DNA of 52,618 bases from NCBI RefSeq assembly GCF_000422585.1, contig NZ_AUGI01000054.1, forward strand, positions 1-52,618, read 5' to 3'. Every line of letters starts with the position of its first letter. Positions within the stretch are counted from its first letter, which is position 1. The position numbers and the translations under genes were made by a program. The DNA is from Hugenholtzia roseola DSM 9546. GTDB taxonomy: Bacteria > Bacteroidota > Bacteroidia > Cytophagales > Bernardetiaceae. Of this stretch, positions 17,249 through 26,030 are shown in pieces. Under the pieces are notes generated by a model, which saw only the letters and a list, made by a program, of their open reading frames with translations, was not told the DNA's origin and searched no databases.

Positions 17249-18373
17249 ATGAACCTTACTTTTATTTTTTTTCTAATTTGTTTTGTCATACAGTTATATT
17301 TTATAGTTTTTTATTTTGGAAAACTAAGTATTCAACTCCAAAAAACACAACGCCCTACTTTACATTCGAAACAAGACGCACCTATTGGGGTTTCTATCGT
17401 GATTGCAGCCAAAAATGAGGCGCAAAACCTGCCTGCCTTGTTAGAAAACTTAGCGGAACAGGATTATCCTCTCTTTGAAATTTTAATCGTCGATGACTTT
17501 TCTACCGACCAGACAAAAGAAATTTTGGAGTCTTACCAAAAAAAAATACCTTTCCTGCGCTATCTGCCACTACAAACCTTAGCGGATAGTGGAGGTAAGA
17601 AAAGAGCCTTAAATGCAGGAATTTTGGAAAGCCGTTACGACTTACTCCTACTTACAGATGCAGACTGTTTGCCAAAAAGCAAAAGATGGATACAGTTTTT
17701 TGTAGAAAAAATGGAAGACTCAAAAGTGCAAATCGTATTAGGAGTTTCCCCTTATCGCGTTGCCCCTACGCTGCTCAATTGGGTAGTACAATGGGAAACA
17801 CTCCTGACAGCCTTGCAGTATCTAAGTTTTGCTTTAAAGGGAAAACCCTATATGGGCGTAGGGCGAAATTTGGCGTATCGGAAGTCGTTATTTCTTTCAA
17901 AAGGGGGATTTTCAAAACATTGGCATTTTAAAAGTGGTGATGACGACCTTTTTGTGCAGGGCGCAGCAGAGGCGCAAAATACTGCCATTCTGACAGAATC
18001 AGATAGCCATACCTTTTCAGACGCACCGACAACTTGGTGGGCTTGGTTTTTGCAAAAGAAAAGGCATCTGGCGGCAGGCAACTATTATCGGACGAATATC
18101 CGCCTGCATTTAGCATTTTTTTTACTCTCCTTAATAGGTTTTTATGTAACTTTGTCATGGATATACTTAGGTACAAAATGGGGAATAGAAGCAGGGGCAT
18201 TGTATCTGTTTCGTTATGTAATATTTTCGCTTGTTTTGCATCTAATTACTCGAAAGTTAGCCTACTCGCTTGCGGTACTCACCTTGCCGTTTTTTGAGCT
18301 GTTTTTTGTTCTCTACTATCCCTTCACCGCCCTTACTGCCTTTTTTAGCCCACACACCACATGGAAAAAATAA
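17249..18373 (+). CDS. Membrane-anchored family 2 glycosyltransferase
   Basis: 374 residues. An N-terminal hydrophobic helix (residues 2-22) is followed by a GT-A domain: VSIVIAAKNEAQNLPALL, EILIVDDFSTDQT, KKRALNAGI, LLLTDADCLP (DXD-type motif), and KSGDDDLFVQGAA, which fits the ED/DDLxL acceptor site. Two or three C-terminal membrane helices follow (LAFFLLSLIGFYV, ALYLFRYVIFSLVLHL, AVLTLPFFELFFVLYY). The enzyme would add sugars to a lipid-linked or envelope acceptor at the inner membrane; donor and acceptor are unknown. The ATG at 17249 is chosen because the 69 upstream codons of the open frame are A/T-rich and unlike a GT2. The last 13 bases overlap the sigma-factor gene, so translation is probably coupled. 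Confidence 0.88.
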   Translation: MNLTFIFFLICFVIQLYFIVFYFGKLSIQLQKTQRPTLHSKQDAPIGVSIVIAAKNEAQNLPALLENLAEQDYPLFEILIVDDFSTDQTKEILESYQKKIPFLRYLPLQTLADSGGKKRALNAGILESRYDLLLLTDADCLPKSKRWIQFFVEKMEDSKVQIVLGVSPYRVAPTLLNWVVQWETLLTALQYLSFALKGKPYMGVGRNLAYRKSLFLSKGGFSKHWHFKSGDDDLFVQGAAEAQNTAILTESDSHTFSDAPTTWWAWFLQKKRHLAAGNYYRTNIRLHLAFFLLSLIGFYVTLSWIYLGTKWGIEAGALYLFRYVIFSLVLHLITRKLAYSLAVLTLPFFELFFVLYYPFTALTAFFSPHTTWKK

Positions 18374-18996
18374 ACAAAAACGACCCCAACGAAGAGCTGG
18401 ACAAACAATTTTCTAACAAAGCACAAAAAGACTTCGAACTCATAGACTTAGCCGTCAAAGGAGATGAGCGTGCCTACGCCGAATTGATGAACAAATACCG
18501 CAATTCGGTCTATTTTATGCTATTGAAGATGGTAAAAAATACCGATGATGCCGAAGATTTGACCATTGAAGCCTTTACAAAAGCCTTTCGAAACCTAAAA
18601 AAGTTCAAAAAAGAATACACTTTCAGCACTTGGCTTTTTCGTATCGCTACCAATAATTGTATAGATTTTATCCGAAAAAAGAAATTAGAAACAACAAGTA
18701 TTCATAGTTCCTATAAAAATGACAACGGGGAGGCGATGATGATGGAAGTGCGCGACCAAACGCCCACCCCACAGGAAGAGGCAATAAAAACACAGAAAGC
18801 CGAATTTGTACGCCATTTTGTAGAAATGCTGCCTGCCAAATACAAACGTTTGGTAGAATTGCGCTATTTTGATGAACTTTCTTATGAAGAAATTGCAGAA
18901 GAATTGGAAGCACCTTTGGGAACGGTAAAAGCCCAGCTGCACCGCGCACGCGAATTGCTCTATGATTTAGTGAAAGATAAAAAAGATGTCATTTAA
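18361..18996 (+). CDS. ECF-type RNA polymerase sigma factor
   Basis: 211 residues with sigma region 2 at about 25-95 (AYAELMNKYRNSVYFMLLKM, DAEDLTIEAFTKAFRNL, TFSTWLFRIATNNCIDFIRKKK) and region 4 at about 150-205 (LPAKYKRLVELRYFDELSYEEIAEELEAPLGTVKAQLHRARELL, a helix-turn-helix that recognises the -35-like element). Regions 1.1 and 3 are missing, as in group 4 (ECF) factors. The ATG at 18361 overlaps the glycosyltransferase 3' end by 13 bases. No anti-sigma factor gene is adjacent; the next gene is rsmG, 35 bases on. In Bacteroidota such factors, when not tied to an anti-sigma gene, are often regulated through their own expression or distant partners; here that is open. Confidence 0.9.
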   Translation: MEKINKNDPNEELDKQFSNKAQKDFELIDLAVKGDERAYAELMNKYRNSVYFMLLKMVKNTDDAEDLTIEAFTKAFRNLKKFKKEYTFSTWLFRIATNNCIDFIRKKKLETTSIHSSYKNDNGEAMMMEVRDQTPTPQEEAIKTQKAEFVRHFVEMLPAKYKRLVELRYFDELSYEEIAEELEAPLGTVKAQLHRARELLYDLVKDKKDVI

Positions 18997-19031
18997 AAAA
19001 TATTGACCATACAAACGGTTTTTTATACACG

Positions 19032-19664
19032 ATGGAACTCATAAAAAAATACTTTCCCCAGCTTTCTGATACTCAAATTTCGCAATTTGAGGCACTCCTG
19101 CCGCTTTATACCGAATGGAATGAAAAAATCAATGTCATTTCACGCAAAGACATCGAAAATCTCTATGAAAGGCACGTCTTACACGCCTTAGCCATAGGAA
19201 AAGTAGCATCTTTCGAGCCAAATGACCGCCTTTTAGACGTAGGAACAGGGGGCGGCTTCCCCGGTATTCCCTTAGCCATTCTTTTTCCCGAAGCCTCTTT
19301 TCATTTGGTAGATTCTATTGGAAAGAAGATAAAAGTGGTACAGGAAGTTGCTGCTGCTTTGGGTCTGAAAAATGTAGTTGCCGAACAAAAAAGGGGGGAA
19401 ACCCTGCCCCAAAATTACTATGATTTTGTGTTGGGACGTGGCGTTACGGATATAAAAGTGTTTTTTCATTGGGTAAGAAAGCTCATCAGACGAAAAGCCC
19501 AGTTGGAAGAAGGCGAAATGAAAAATGGCATTTTATACCTAAAAGGCGGCGATTTGAAAGAGGAGTTAGCGGATTTCAAACATCATATCCGTCTGATAGA
19601 AATTGCGGATTTTTTTGAGGAGGAATTTTTCGAAAGCAAAAAAGTGCTATATATTCCGCTTTAA
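19032..19664 (+). CDS. rsmG: 16S rRNA (guanine-527 N7)-methyltransferase
   Basis: 210 residues, the normal length for RsmG (formerly GidB), which methylates G527 of 16S rRNA with S-adenosylmethionine. The SAM-binding loop RLLDVGTGGGFPGIPLAILFP and the acidic strand FHLVDSIGKKIKVVQEVAAALGLKNV are clear. The RKDIENLYERHVLHAL region before it is the typical substrate-side helix, and VLGRGVTDIKVFFHW is the equivalent of the usual SRAVA block. It follows the sigma factor gene after a 35-base gap on the same strand and is probably cotranscribed. Repeat-rich intergenic DNA begins right after the stop. Confidence 0.92.
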   Translation: MELIKKYFPQLSDTQISQFEALLPLYTEWNEKINVISRKDIENLYERHVLHALAIGKVASFEPNDRLLDVGTGGGFPGIPLAILFPEASFHLVDSIGKKIKVVQEVAAALGLKNVVAEQKRGETLPQNYYDFVLGRGVTDIKVFFHWVRKLIRRKAQLEEGEMKNGILYLKGGDLKEELADFKHHIRLIEIADFFEEEFFESKKVLYIPL

Positions 19665-19671
19665 TCTCTTT

Positions 19672-19700
19672 TTGTAGCGCGAAGCTCCAGCTTCGCGCGT
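19672..19700. repeat. REP hairpin, class II
   Basis: GCGCGAAGCT (19677-19686), CC, AGCTTCGCGC (19689-19698) forms a perfect 10-bp-arm hairpin led in by TTTGTA. The same unit occurs reversed at 38429-38448. It lies 12 bases after the rsmG stop. Confidence 0.75.
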
Positions 19701-19708
19701 AACTACTT

Positions 19709-20034
19709 AGTAATGTTAAGTTTTTTAAAAAAACTGCTTTTTGGGTCTGAACCCCTTTTTTATGGGGTTGTTACAAGAGTCAGAATGTCAAAAAACGGAG
19801 TTTTGTGCTTCGCGCAAACCTGCTGAACCCCCACCCTGCCCTCCCCCCATAGGGGAGGGTTCGAAAACCGAATCATTTTTTTATGCTCGCATAAAAAAAT
19901 GATGCCGAATCAAAGCCCCTCCCTTTGGGGGAGGGGTTTGGGGTGGGGTGTATTTAAGGCTTTTATCGTTGTAACAACGCCTTTTTTTATTTCAATCTCA
20001 CTTAGGACAACACAGTGCCTTGTCCCTACATTTG
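19709..20034 (+). repeat. Repeat segment shared with 31623-31795 and 38321-38450, split by element P copy 2
   Basis: The left part (AGTAATGTTAAG at 19709, GGGTCTGAA at 19743) and the right part (TTTCAATCTCAC at 19990, then the degenerate hairpin GGACAACACA / TGCCTTGTCC at 20005-20025 and CTACA) match the continuous versions at 31624-31762 and, reversed, at 38321-38420. Element P copy 2 interrupts it. Near-identical CCTTTTTTAT words at 19754-19763 and 19980-19990 bracket the P insertion and look like a target duplication. Together with element P this accounts for the 379-base gap 19665-20043. Confidence 0.6.
19767..19978 (-). repeat. Element P copy 2 (most complete copy)
   Basis: The ends GTTGTTACAA (19767-19776) and TTGTAACAAC (19969-19978) are exact inverted repeats. 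Inside are, in minus orientation, a C/G-tract hairpin (about 19836-19859), the A/T palindrome ATCATTTTTTTATGC / GCATAAAAAAATGAT (19872-19886 and 19889-19903), and a second C/G-tract hairpin (CCCCTCCC...GGGAGGGG, about 19916-19936). The repeated outer word is CACCCCACCCCAAACC. No open frame of note is inside, so it is non-autonomous. Confidence 0.7.
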
Positions 20035-20043
20035 CAACATAAA

Positions 20044-21585
20044 TCAATCTTTTTCCATTTGATAGGGCAAAAATAGGACAAAGGTACTACCCTTTCCTTC
20101 GCCTTCACTTTCCGCCGAAACAGTGCCATGGTGAGCGGCTGCCATCATTTTGACATAAGCCAAGCCCAAGCCAAAGCCCTTTACGTCGTGTAAGTTTCCT
20201 GTCGGCACGCGATAAAATTTTTCGAAAATGCGTACCAAATGCTTTTTAGCAATGCCTTGTCCTTTGTCGCTAATGCGAATCTCTATGCCGTTTTTTATAT
20301 TTTGTGTTTGGATAGCGATGTCGGGCGCAGTGGGCGAATATTTGTTGGCGTTATCCAGCAGGGTCATGAGCATGCTTCGCAAATGAACGGCATCGGCTTC
20401 TATTAGTGGCTGTTCGGCATCGAGGTAGGAGGCGATAAAACCGTTGCGCTGTGCTATCTGAATTTGCATGCTATCTACAATGCCCTCGATAAGCTCATGC
20501 ACATCTATCGTCGTAATTTTTAGCTTGTACTCTTTCTTGTCTAATTTTGCCATATCCAACACGCGCTGTACCTGCGTTTCGAGCCGCTTGTTTTCCGATT
20601 CTGCCATAGAAAGGTAATGTTTGTATTTTTCCTCATTTTGGCGCACAAGTGGCTCTTTGAGCATATCGCAAACCAAACGAATGGTAGAAATTGGCGTTTT
20701 AAATTCATGCGTCATATTGCTAATAAAATCATTGACTACCTCCGAATTTCGCTTCTGTTGAAAGACTGTCCAAATCACGACCCCAAAACAAGCGACCATA
20801 ATTAGCACAAAAACACCGCCCGTAAACATAGCCGAAATCAAATCTGCCGTTACATAACTCTTTTCTTCGGGAAAGATAACGTACAAATAATTTTCGTGGA
20901 TACGCAAATCGTTGGGAAAAAGGCGCACTTTCCAAGGGGTTGTGTCCCATTTGAATTGGGGCGAAGTGGAGGAGGCATAAAAGACCTGTTGAGTTTGATT
21001 ATCTACCAGCGCAAATTCATATTTTAAGTTTAGGTTTTTTTGCTTTAATTCTTTTTGCAAAAGGGAATTTATGATGGTATAAGATACGCGATTTTCTATG
21101 GGTTGCTCCGATTCATTGACGCGCTGCAAAACGGCATTGATAAAATCGAGTTTGCGCTGATATTGTTTGAAGTGGCGCACCGCAGGATTTGCCCCTTCTA
21201 TTTGTGTGGCATTGTAGGCAGGACTTAAAGACTTCGGATAGACTTGAAAATTTCCATCTGCATAGACCAATTCTATATTCAGCAAAAATTTTGTACTATC
21301 GCCTTGAAGCGAGTCGCGGCTTAGACTATCGGTCGTATTTTCTCCTTGTGGCTTGCCGAGCATCTGCATATCGTTCTGCTTTTCGAGCAATTCTTTTGAG
21401 ATAATAACCGCTTCCTGCCTTTCCAAGAGCATAACGACACGACTTAGCACCTGCCTGACTTCTTGCCCAAATCGCTCCTGTGCAGCATCACGAATTTCGG
21501 TGAGCCAATAAAATTGCACGCCAAGCAAACCCAAAGAGGTGATACCCAAAAGTAAGATGATAAGTTTTAGATAGGAAGTTTTCAT
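20044..21585 (-). CDS. Membrane sensor histidine kinase
   Basis: 513 residues from the ATG at 21585. A first membrane helix lies near residues 5-25 (LIILLLGITSLGLLGVQFYW), a periplasmic sensor region of about 210 residues follows, and a second membrane helix (GGVFVLIMVACFGVVIWTVF) comes next. HisKA has the phospho-His near 293 in NMTHEFKTPISTIRLV. The ATPase domain shows LLDNANKYSPT (N box), ISDKGQGIAKKHLVRIFEKFYRV (G1 and F) and GFGLGLAYVKMMAAAHHG (G2). No PAS or HAMP domain is obvious. There is no response regulator next to it; the downstream minus-strand neighbours are not regulators. A TATCTTTG motif (21596-21589) lies only a few bases before the ATG but without a well-spaced -33. An in-frame TTG two codons upstream is the alternative start. 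Confidence 0.9.
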   Translation of the reverse strand: MKTSYLKLIILLLGITSLGLLGVQFYWLTEIRDAAQERFGQEVRQVLSRVVMLLERQEAVIISKELLEKQNDMQMLGKPQGENTTDSLSRDSLQGDSTKFLLNIELVYADGNFQVYPKSLSPAYNATQIEGANPAVRHFKQYQRKLDFINAVLQRVNESEQPIENRVSYTIINSLLQKELKQKNLNLKYEFALVDNQTQQVFYASSTSPQFKWDTTPWKVRLFPNDLRIHENYLYVIFPEEKSYVTADLISAMFTGGVFVLIMVACFGVVIWTVFQQKRNSEVVNDFISNMTHEFKTPISTIRLVCDMLKEPLVRQNEEKYKHYLSMAESENKRLETQVQRVLDMAKLDKKEYKLKITTIDVHELIEGIVDSMQIQIAQRNGFIASYLDAEQPLIEADAVHLRSMLMTLLDNANKYSPTAPDIAIQTQNIKNGIEIRISDKGQGIAKKHLVRIFEKFYRVPTGNLHDVKGFGLGLAYVKMMAAAHHGTVSAESEGEGKGSTFVLFLPYQMEKD

Positions 21586-21649
21586 TTTCAAAGATAAAAT
21601 ATAACAAAAGACAAGAACGATTTGGTGATAACAAAATTATTTCGCCCCA

Positions 21650-23206
21650 CTATTCCGCCACAATTTTTAGCTCTACGCGCCTATTTTCTCTGCGCATTTT
21701 TTCGGTCAGATTTGCATTCAAGGGTCTTTGGCTGCCATAGCCTTTTGTCTTGATGCGCCTTTCTTCTATGCCATGCAAGATAAGAAATTCCTTGACGGAA
21801 TCGGCTCTATCCTTTGAAAGTTGCAAATTGATTTGTTCGTCGCCTACATTGTCGGTATGTCCAGAAAGTTCTATTTCTAAGGTAGGATTCTGACGCATCA
21901 AATTGAGCAAGGCTTCCAAAGAGCCAAAATCGCTTAATTCGGCACTGGCACGTTGAAATTGCACCTTCAAATCCAATATTTCACCTACTTTGATAGACTG
22001 CCCTTCGATGACAAAGGTTTTAGTAGTGAGCGGATTTTGCAGGCTATCTGCTACATTTTCTACCTTTGTTTTATCCGATTTGTCTATATTTTCGAGGACA
22101 AAAATTCCCTGCCCCATTGTGCCTACCCAAATTCTGCCTGCCTTGTCGCGCCGCAGCACCGAAATAGGCAAAGTAGGCAATAGCGGCGATTTTTGCCACT
22201 TGCTTGCCCCTTCTTTTTTAGCCGCTATTCGGAAAAGTAAGCCAAAGGACGACGCTCCCCAAAGTGTTCCCTGCTCATCAATAAGCATCTGGCGAAATTG
22301 CAGGTGCAAATCTTTTGAAGTTTCCTTTTCCTGATTTTGATAAAAAACAGGCTGCTGATTTTCGGTCTGGCTTAGGTAGAGCGTGGCAGGAATTTTTCCT
22401 TTTTTAGGATAGTCGCTGCCCCATTCCTCAAATTCGTCAAAGTAGAGGGCATGGGTTAGATGCGGACTGACCATTTTCCACTTTTTGCCGTCGTAGGTGA
22501 AAAGCCCTTTTTCTGTCGCAATCCATTTTTCATTTGTATTGTGATTAGGCTTCAAAATTTGAAAGACGCGCTTAATTTTTTGGTTCGGATGTCTTAGAAT
22601 TTGGAAAGGTGGGGGCAGGGCTTGCGCCTGCTTCAAATCTTGGTCTTTTATTTCTACACAAAAAAGCCCTTTTTCTTCTGTGCCAAACCAGACAAAAACT
22701 TTTTGCTTGTGCCTTTCCAAAGCGATAGTAATAATGGGGGGTTGTTCTTCAAAATTTTGGGTATAGGCGTAAAAATACTGTTCCTTTTTCTGAATTAAAC
22801 CATTTTGATAAGTGCCAAGCCAAAGCGATTGGCTTTCGTCGTCCCAAAATAAGCTGCGAATCCCCTTTTTTAGTACCCTGCTAAAAAAAAGTTGCACCGA
22901 ATCGGTAGGCAGATGTAAGGCAGCAAGGGCGGCATCTGTCAGGGTTTTGCCTTGCGTATCCATCAGACCCAAGCCTTCATTTGTCGCAATCCATACTTGC
23001 CCTTGTGGAGTCAGGACTAAATCTTGGACAAAGTCGTTTGGAAGCGGGCTGTTTTCTTTGGTAAAATGTGCTACAATTTGATACTGTGGCTTTTCTTCTT
23101 GTGCTTTTATCGGTTTTATGTAAAAACCAAATAAAAACACAAACACAACCATTATCCCTTTCACAAGAGAGGACAAACGGCTGTGTTTTAGTAGGAATAC
23201 GGTCAT
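21650..23206 (-). CDS. Secreted beta-propeller protein with C-terminal OmpA domain
   Basis: 518 residues. A signal peptide (hydrophobic IMVVFVFLFGFYI, cleavage near IKA/Q) is followed by two-component-regulator-propeller type repeats: VQDLVLTPQGQVWIATNEGLGLMDTQGK, LFWDDESQSLWLGTYQNGLI, KWIATEKGLFTYDGKKW, MLIDEQGTLWGASSFGLLFR, VLRRDKAGRIWVGTMGQGIFVLE. The last ~110 residues are an OmpA-like peptidoglycan-binding domain (LEIELSGHTDNVGDEQINLQLSKDRADSVKEFL, IKTKGYGSQRP, RRENRRVELKI). Such propellers usually form the sensor part of hybrid kinases; here the propeller is instead tethered to the cell wall. It lies between a membrane kinase (58 bases downstream) and a coiled-coil lipoprotein (42 bases upstream) on the same strand, probably one operon. 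Its role, perhaps as an envelope sensor or scaffold for that kinase, is inference. Confidence 0.85.
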   Translation of the reverse strand: MTVFLLKHSRLSSLVKGIMVVFVFLFGFYIKPIKAQEEKPQYQIVAHFTKENSPLPNDFVQDLVLTPQGQVWIATNEGLGLMDTQGKTLTDAALAALHLPTDSVQLFFSRVLKKGIRSLFWDDESQSLWLGTYQNGLIQKKEQYFYAYTQNFEEQPPIITIALERHKQKVFVWFGTEEKGLFCVEIKDQDLKQAQALPPPFQILRHPNQKIKRVFQILKPNHNTNEKWIATEKGLFTYDGKKWKMVSPHLTHALYFDEFEEWGSDYPKKGKIPATLYLSQTENQQPVFYQNQEKETSKDLHLQFRQMLIDEQGTLWGASSFGLLFRIAAKKEGASKWQKSPLLPTLPISVLRRDKAGRIWVGTMGQGIFVLENIDKSDKTKVENVADSLQNPLTTKTFVIEGQSIKVGEILDLKVQFQRASAELSDFGSLEALLNLMRQNPTLEIELSGHTDNVGDEQINLQLSKDRADSVKEFLILHGIEERRIKTKGYGSQRPLNANLTEKMRRENRRVELKIVAE

Positions 23207-23248
23207 ATTAGTTTTGAGTAAAAACGATTTTATCCTTTATTTTAAATC

Positions 23249-24142
23249 TTACTTTTTCACAGAAAAGCGATAAGGTTCGGTCAGGATTTGGTCGCCGTAG
23301 CGTACTTGGAAATAATAAGATTGTGCCTGAAAGGTTTTTTCTACCGACTGTTTCCAAACAATGCGCTTGCGCTCGCTCTCAAAGATTTCATCTTGACAGT
23401 ATAGTGGCACATCTTTGCCTTGCTCGTATAAACAGAGGGTAATATTGGCTTGTGTAGGATTTCCCTTCAATTTGAAAAAATTAAGGTCTAAATCTACCAA
23501 AACTTCGCCTATGTCTTGTATCGGATAGATGCCGCCTTCTTCCATGAGCAACAATTTGGGGCTATATCCTTCCTTTTGGCTGGTGTTTTTGAGCAGGTCT
23601 TTTTTATCGCGATAATAGCAGTCAAACTTATTGAAGGGAGGAATTTTCTCGATGATGTCGGTTAGTCCGTTCATGACTTCGTTTATTTCCTTCATTTGTT
23701 TGAGTTGTTTGATTTTATTGACCATAAACTCATTGTCGGCGAGGAGTTTTTTCTTTTCTTCTCTGATTTCGGCTACTTTTTTCTCTTCGAGAGCCAAATT
23801 GCGATACTCCCTAAATTCGTTTTCTTTTTTAGCCAATAAACTTTGATACTCTTTAATGGTTTGTTCTAATTCGGTGGCTTTGCTTTTGAGTTCGCTCTGG
23901 TAGTCGTGCAGGGTATCTGCCTGCGCTGAGGCGTTGTCGCGAGCTTGGCTGATGGCGCGAATGGCTTGTTCTAAGGTGTCAATTCTTTTCTTTTTGGCTT
24001 CTATTTCTTTGTCTTGTTCGAGGATAATTTCGCGTGAGGCTTTGAGTGCCTCCTCTTTTGTATTGGTACAATGGGTAAGGGTCAGAAGCAAACAAAGGGC
24101 AAGGCAGGCAGCGGAAAAAGCGCGGAAACTTGATTTTGTCAT
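23249..24142 (-). CDS. Coiled-coil lipoprotein
   Basis: 297 residues. The N-terminus has a hydrophobic stretch ending LLLTLTHC, with Cys 26 as the likely lipidation site. Residues about 30-165 are one long charged coiled coil (KEEALKASREIILEQDKEIEAKK, RIDTLEQAIRAISQ, EEKKVAEIREEKKKLLADNE). The C-terminal ~110 residues form a beta-rich domain (GGIYPIQDIGEVLVDLDLNFFKLKG, ANITLCLYEQGKDVPLYCQDE, YYFQVRYGDQIL) with no family I recognise. The layout suggests a periplasmic spacer protein anchored in a membrane. It is the first gene of the minus-strand set with the propeller-OmpA protein and the kinase. No clear promoter motif is seen upstream. Confidence 0.78.
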   Translation of the reverse strand: MTKSSFRAFSAACLALCLLLTLTHCTNTKEEALKASREIILEQDKEIEAKKKRIDTLEQAIRAISQARDNASAQADTLHDYQSELKSKATELEQTIKEYQSLLAKKENEFREYRNLALEEKKVAEIREEKKKLLADNEFMVNKIKQLKQMKEINEVMNGLTDIIEKIPPFNKFDCYYRDKKDLLKNTSQKEGYSPKLLLMEEGGIYPIQDIGEVLVDLDLNFFKLKGNPTQANITLCLYEQGKDVPLYCQDEIFESERKRIVWKQSVEKTFQAQSYYFQVRYGDQILTEPYRFSVKK

Positions 24143-24489
24143 CGGTAGAATAGGTTTATATGCGAAATAGAAGGGTAGAAAAGGGGAGTGAAAAAAGGTT
24201 TAGGATAAGAAGCAAGCAAGATAAACATTTTTGCCTACAAAGCGTAACTTAGAACGGCAAAAAATAGCGGTTCTCTTACAAGGCTAAGTTTGTGCTGCAA
24301 TTTAAACCCAAATTCAGACGAAAGGAAAGAATTTGTCTGTTTTTTTTGCGTTTTCGAAGCAAAAGACCACCTTTTCAGGAACGAATAAGAGCTAATTTGC
24401 CTCAAAACTAATAAAATTCCTATCGCAATATGCACCTAAGAACATCAAGAAGTCGTTTTTTTTCACTTTTTATAGAAAAAAAAGACCTA
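24143..24489. other. Divergent intergenic region, nothing convincing seen
   Basis: About 347 bases lie between the minus-strand lipoprotein and the plus-strand peptidase. A weak minus-strand motif (TATTTTTTG, complement at about 24258) has one extra base against the -7 consensus. No repeat, hairpin with a good stem, or small gene could be supported. The peptidase frame itself is open from 24430. Confidence 0.4.
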
Positions 24490-25947
24490 ATGCCGCCTTT
24501 CACCTCTTTCCTACTTCTTCTTTTGCTTTGTAGCCTTTTAGAGCAGGCGAAGGGTCAAAATCCTGCCTCAAAAGGCGGAGGGCTACTTTTAGAAGCCGAA
24601 GAAGCCACTTTTGAGCAAGTACCACTAAAAAAGCCCTATCTTTCTTATTCCCTCAATGGCGAAGGTTATGTAGGTACGCGCGGACTGCCCAGCGCGGCTT
24701 CGCTCAAAGTATTTGCGCCTAAGGTAGGCAATCAGGCGAATTTTGGCACTTGTGTTGGCTGGACTTCGGCTTATGCAGCGCGGACTATCATCGAGGCTAA
24801 AAAGTTGGGACTGCGCCAAACGGCAGAAATCAATAAGATAGCCTTTTCACCGGGTTTTTTGTATCAGATTGCAAAAAAAGCCGAAGACGATAATTGTCAG
24901 CAGGGCATTTATTTGATGGACGCACTCGATAAAATGCGCATCAATGGCGTAGCCCCCCTTAGTCATTTCCCTACCGATTGTGGCAATTACATTTCCGAGC
25001 GCGTCTATCAGGAAGCGCAAAAATATACCATCAAAAGCTATGCACGCCTTTGGAGCAGGCAGGACAACGAGGAGGCGCGTGTGCAAGCCGTCAAGCAGAG
25101 TATTGCCGAGGGGAATCCCGTTGTGGGCGGTTTGCTTGCGCCGCCTTCGCTTTATATGGCGCGAAACCAATGGTTGCCTACCGAAAGCCCCGAAACGGTC
25201 AGAGAAGGGCATGCGGTCTGCATTGTAGGGTATGATGATGCGTATTTGGGGGGTGCATTTGAAATTATGAACAGTTGGGGTGAAAATTGGGGAAACAGGG
25301 GTTTTACTTGGGTTACTTATCACGATTTTGCCCTTTATTTTAAGTTTGCTTATGAAATTATTGGCGATATTAGCGAGCTAAAACCGAAGCCACTTTTTGC
25401 CGCAAAGGTAGAGTTGCCTCTTTCAAAGGGCGGCGAGATGTCTTTCAAATTTCGCTATCCTACCTACCAAGCCCTGCAAGGCTATGCTTCGGGAACACAA
25501 TTTCAGATAGCGGTAGAGGGCAGTAAGGCGGCGTATCTCTATGTTTTGTATGGCGACAAAAGCCACCAGCGCGTCCAGGTTTTGTATCCAAACCTAATGG
25601 AAATAGAGATGGGAAAGGATACCGAAATACCACTAAAAACACATCAAAAGTTTGCCCTGCCACAAACAGGAGGCTATCTAACCTTAGATGCGACAAAGGG
25701 AAAGGATTATCTCTGTCTAATTTTTAGCGCAAAGCCCTACCCCATCGAGGAACTATTAAATCGTATCGAAAAGCTACCTGCTCACCTGCCTTTTTCCAAT
25801 AAAATCCTAACGAATCTAAGAGCAAAACCGCTTACGCATCAGGAAATAGACTTTAAAGAGGGCAAGATAGCCTTCGAAATTCCTGCTACTTTTTCGATAA
25901 CGAGCGACTTTCTTGTCCCTGTTTTTATAGAATGGGAGCATTTTTAG
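24490..25947 (+). CDS. Secreted papain-like (C1) cysteine peptidase
   Basis: 485 residues from the ATG at 24490, where a signal peptide begins (PPFTSFLLLLLLCSLLEQAKG). An in-frame ATG at 24430 gives 505 residues with a long basic N-terminus and cannot be excluded. The C1 peptidase core spans about residues 70-300: catalytic Cys in NFGTCVGWTSAYAA, a C-rich part with GNYISER, catalytic His in EGHAVCIVGYDD, and Asn in EIMNSWGENWGN, in the expected order. The C-terminal ~190 residues hold a beta-rich domain with FQIAVEGSKAAYLYVLYGDK and VLYPN, like the DUF4384-type domain that often follows bacterial C1 or caspase-like peptidases. No propeptide of the eukaryotic kind and no T9SS tail is visible. 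Export to the periplasm or outside is expected; the substrate is unknown. Confidence 0.85.
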   Translation: MPPFTSFLLLLLLCSLLEQAKGQNPASKGGGLLLEAEEATFEQVPLKKPYLSYSLNGEGYVGTRGLPSAASLKVFAPKVGNQANFGTCVGWTSAYAARTIIEAKKLGLRQTAEINKIAFSPGFLYQIAKKAEDDNCQQGIYLMDALDKMRINGVAPLSHFPTDCGNYISERVYQEAQKYTIKSYARLWSRQDNEEARVQAVKQSIAEGNPVVGGLLAPPSLYMARNQWLPTESPETVREGHAVCIVGYDDAYLGGAFEIMNSWGENWGNRGFTWVTYHDFALYFKFAYEIIGDISELKPKPLFAAKVELPLSKGGEMSFKFRYPTYQALQGYASGTQFQIAVEGSKAAYLYVLYGDKSHQRVQVLYPNLMEIEMGKDTEIPLKTHQKFALPQTGGYLTLDATKGKDYLCLIFSAKPYPIEELLNRIEKLPAHLPFSNKILTNLRAKPLTHQEIDFKEGKIAFEIPATFSITSDFLVPVFIEWEHF

Positions 25948-25983
25948 TTAAAAAATCTAAAAAAATTATAAGGTTTTGAAGAC

Positions 25984-26030
25984 CAAAGTGTCCAGTTTTG
26001 TTGGGAGCAAATGAGAAGCTGGACACTTTG
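25984..26030. promoter_or_regulatory. 12-bp perfect inverted repeat upstream of the restriction-modification gene
   Basis: CAAAGTGTCCAG (25984-25995) and CTGGACACTTTG (26019-26030) are exact complements, separated by 23 bases. The pair lies 36 bases after the peptidase stop and ends 137 bases before the restriction-modification start. It may be an operator, a terminator-like stem without a T tract, or the paired ends of a lost mobile element. A -7-like TATATTTG sits at 26063-26070 with no spaced -33. Confidence 0.55.
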
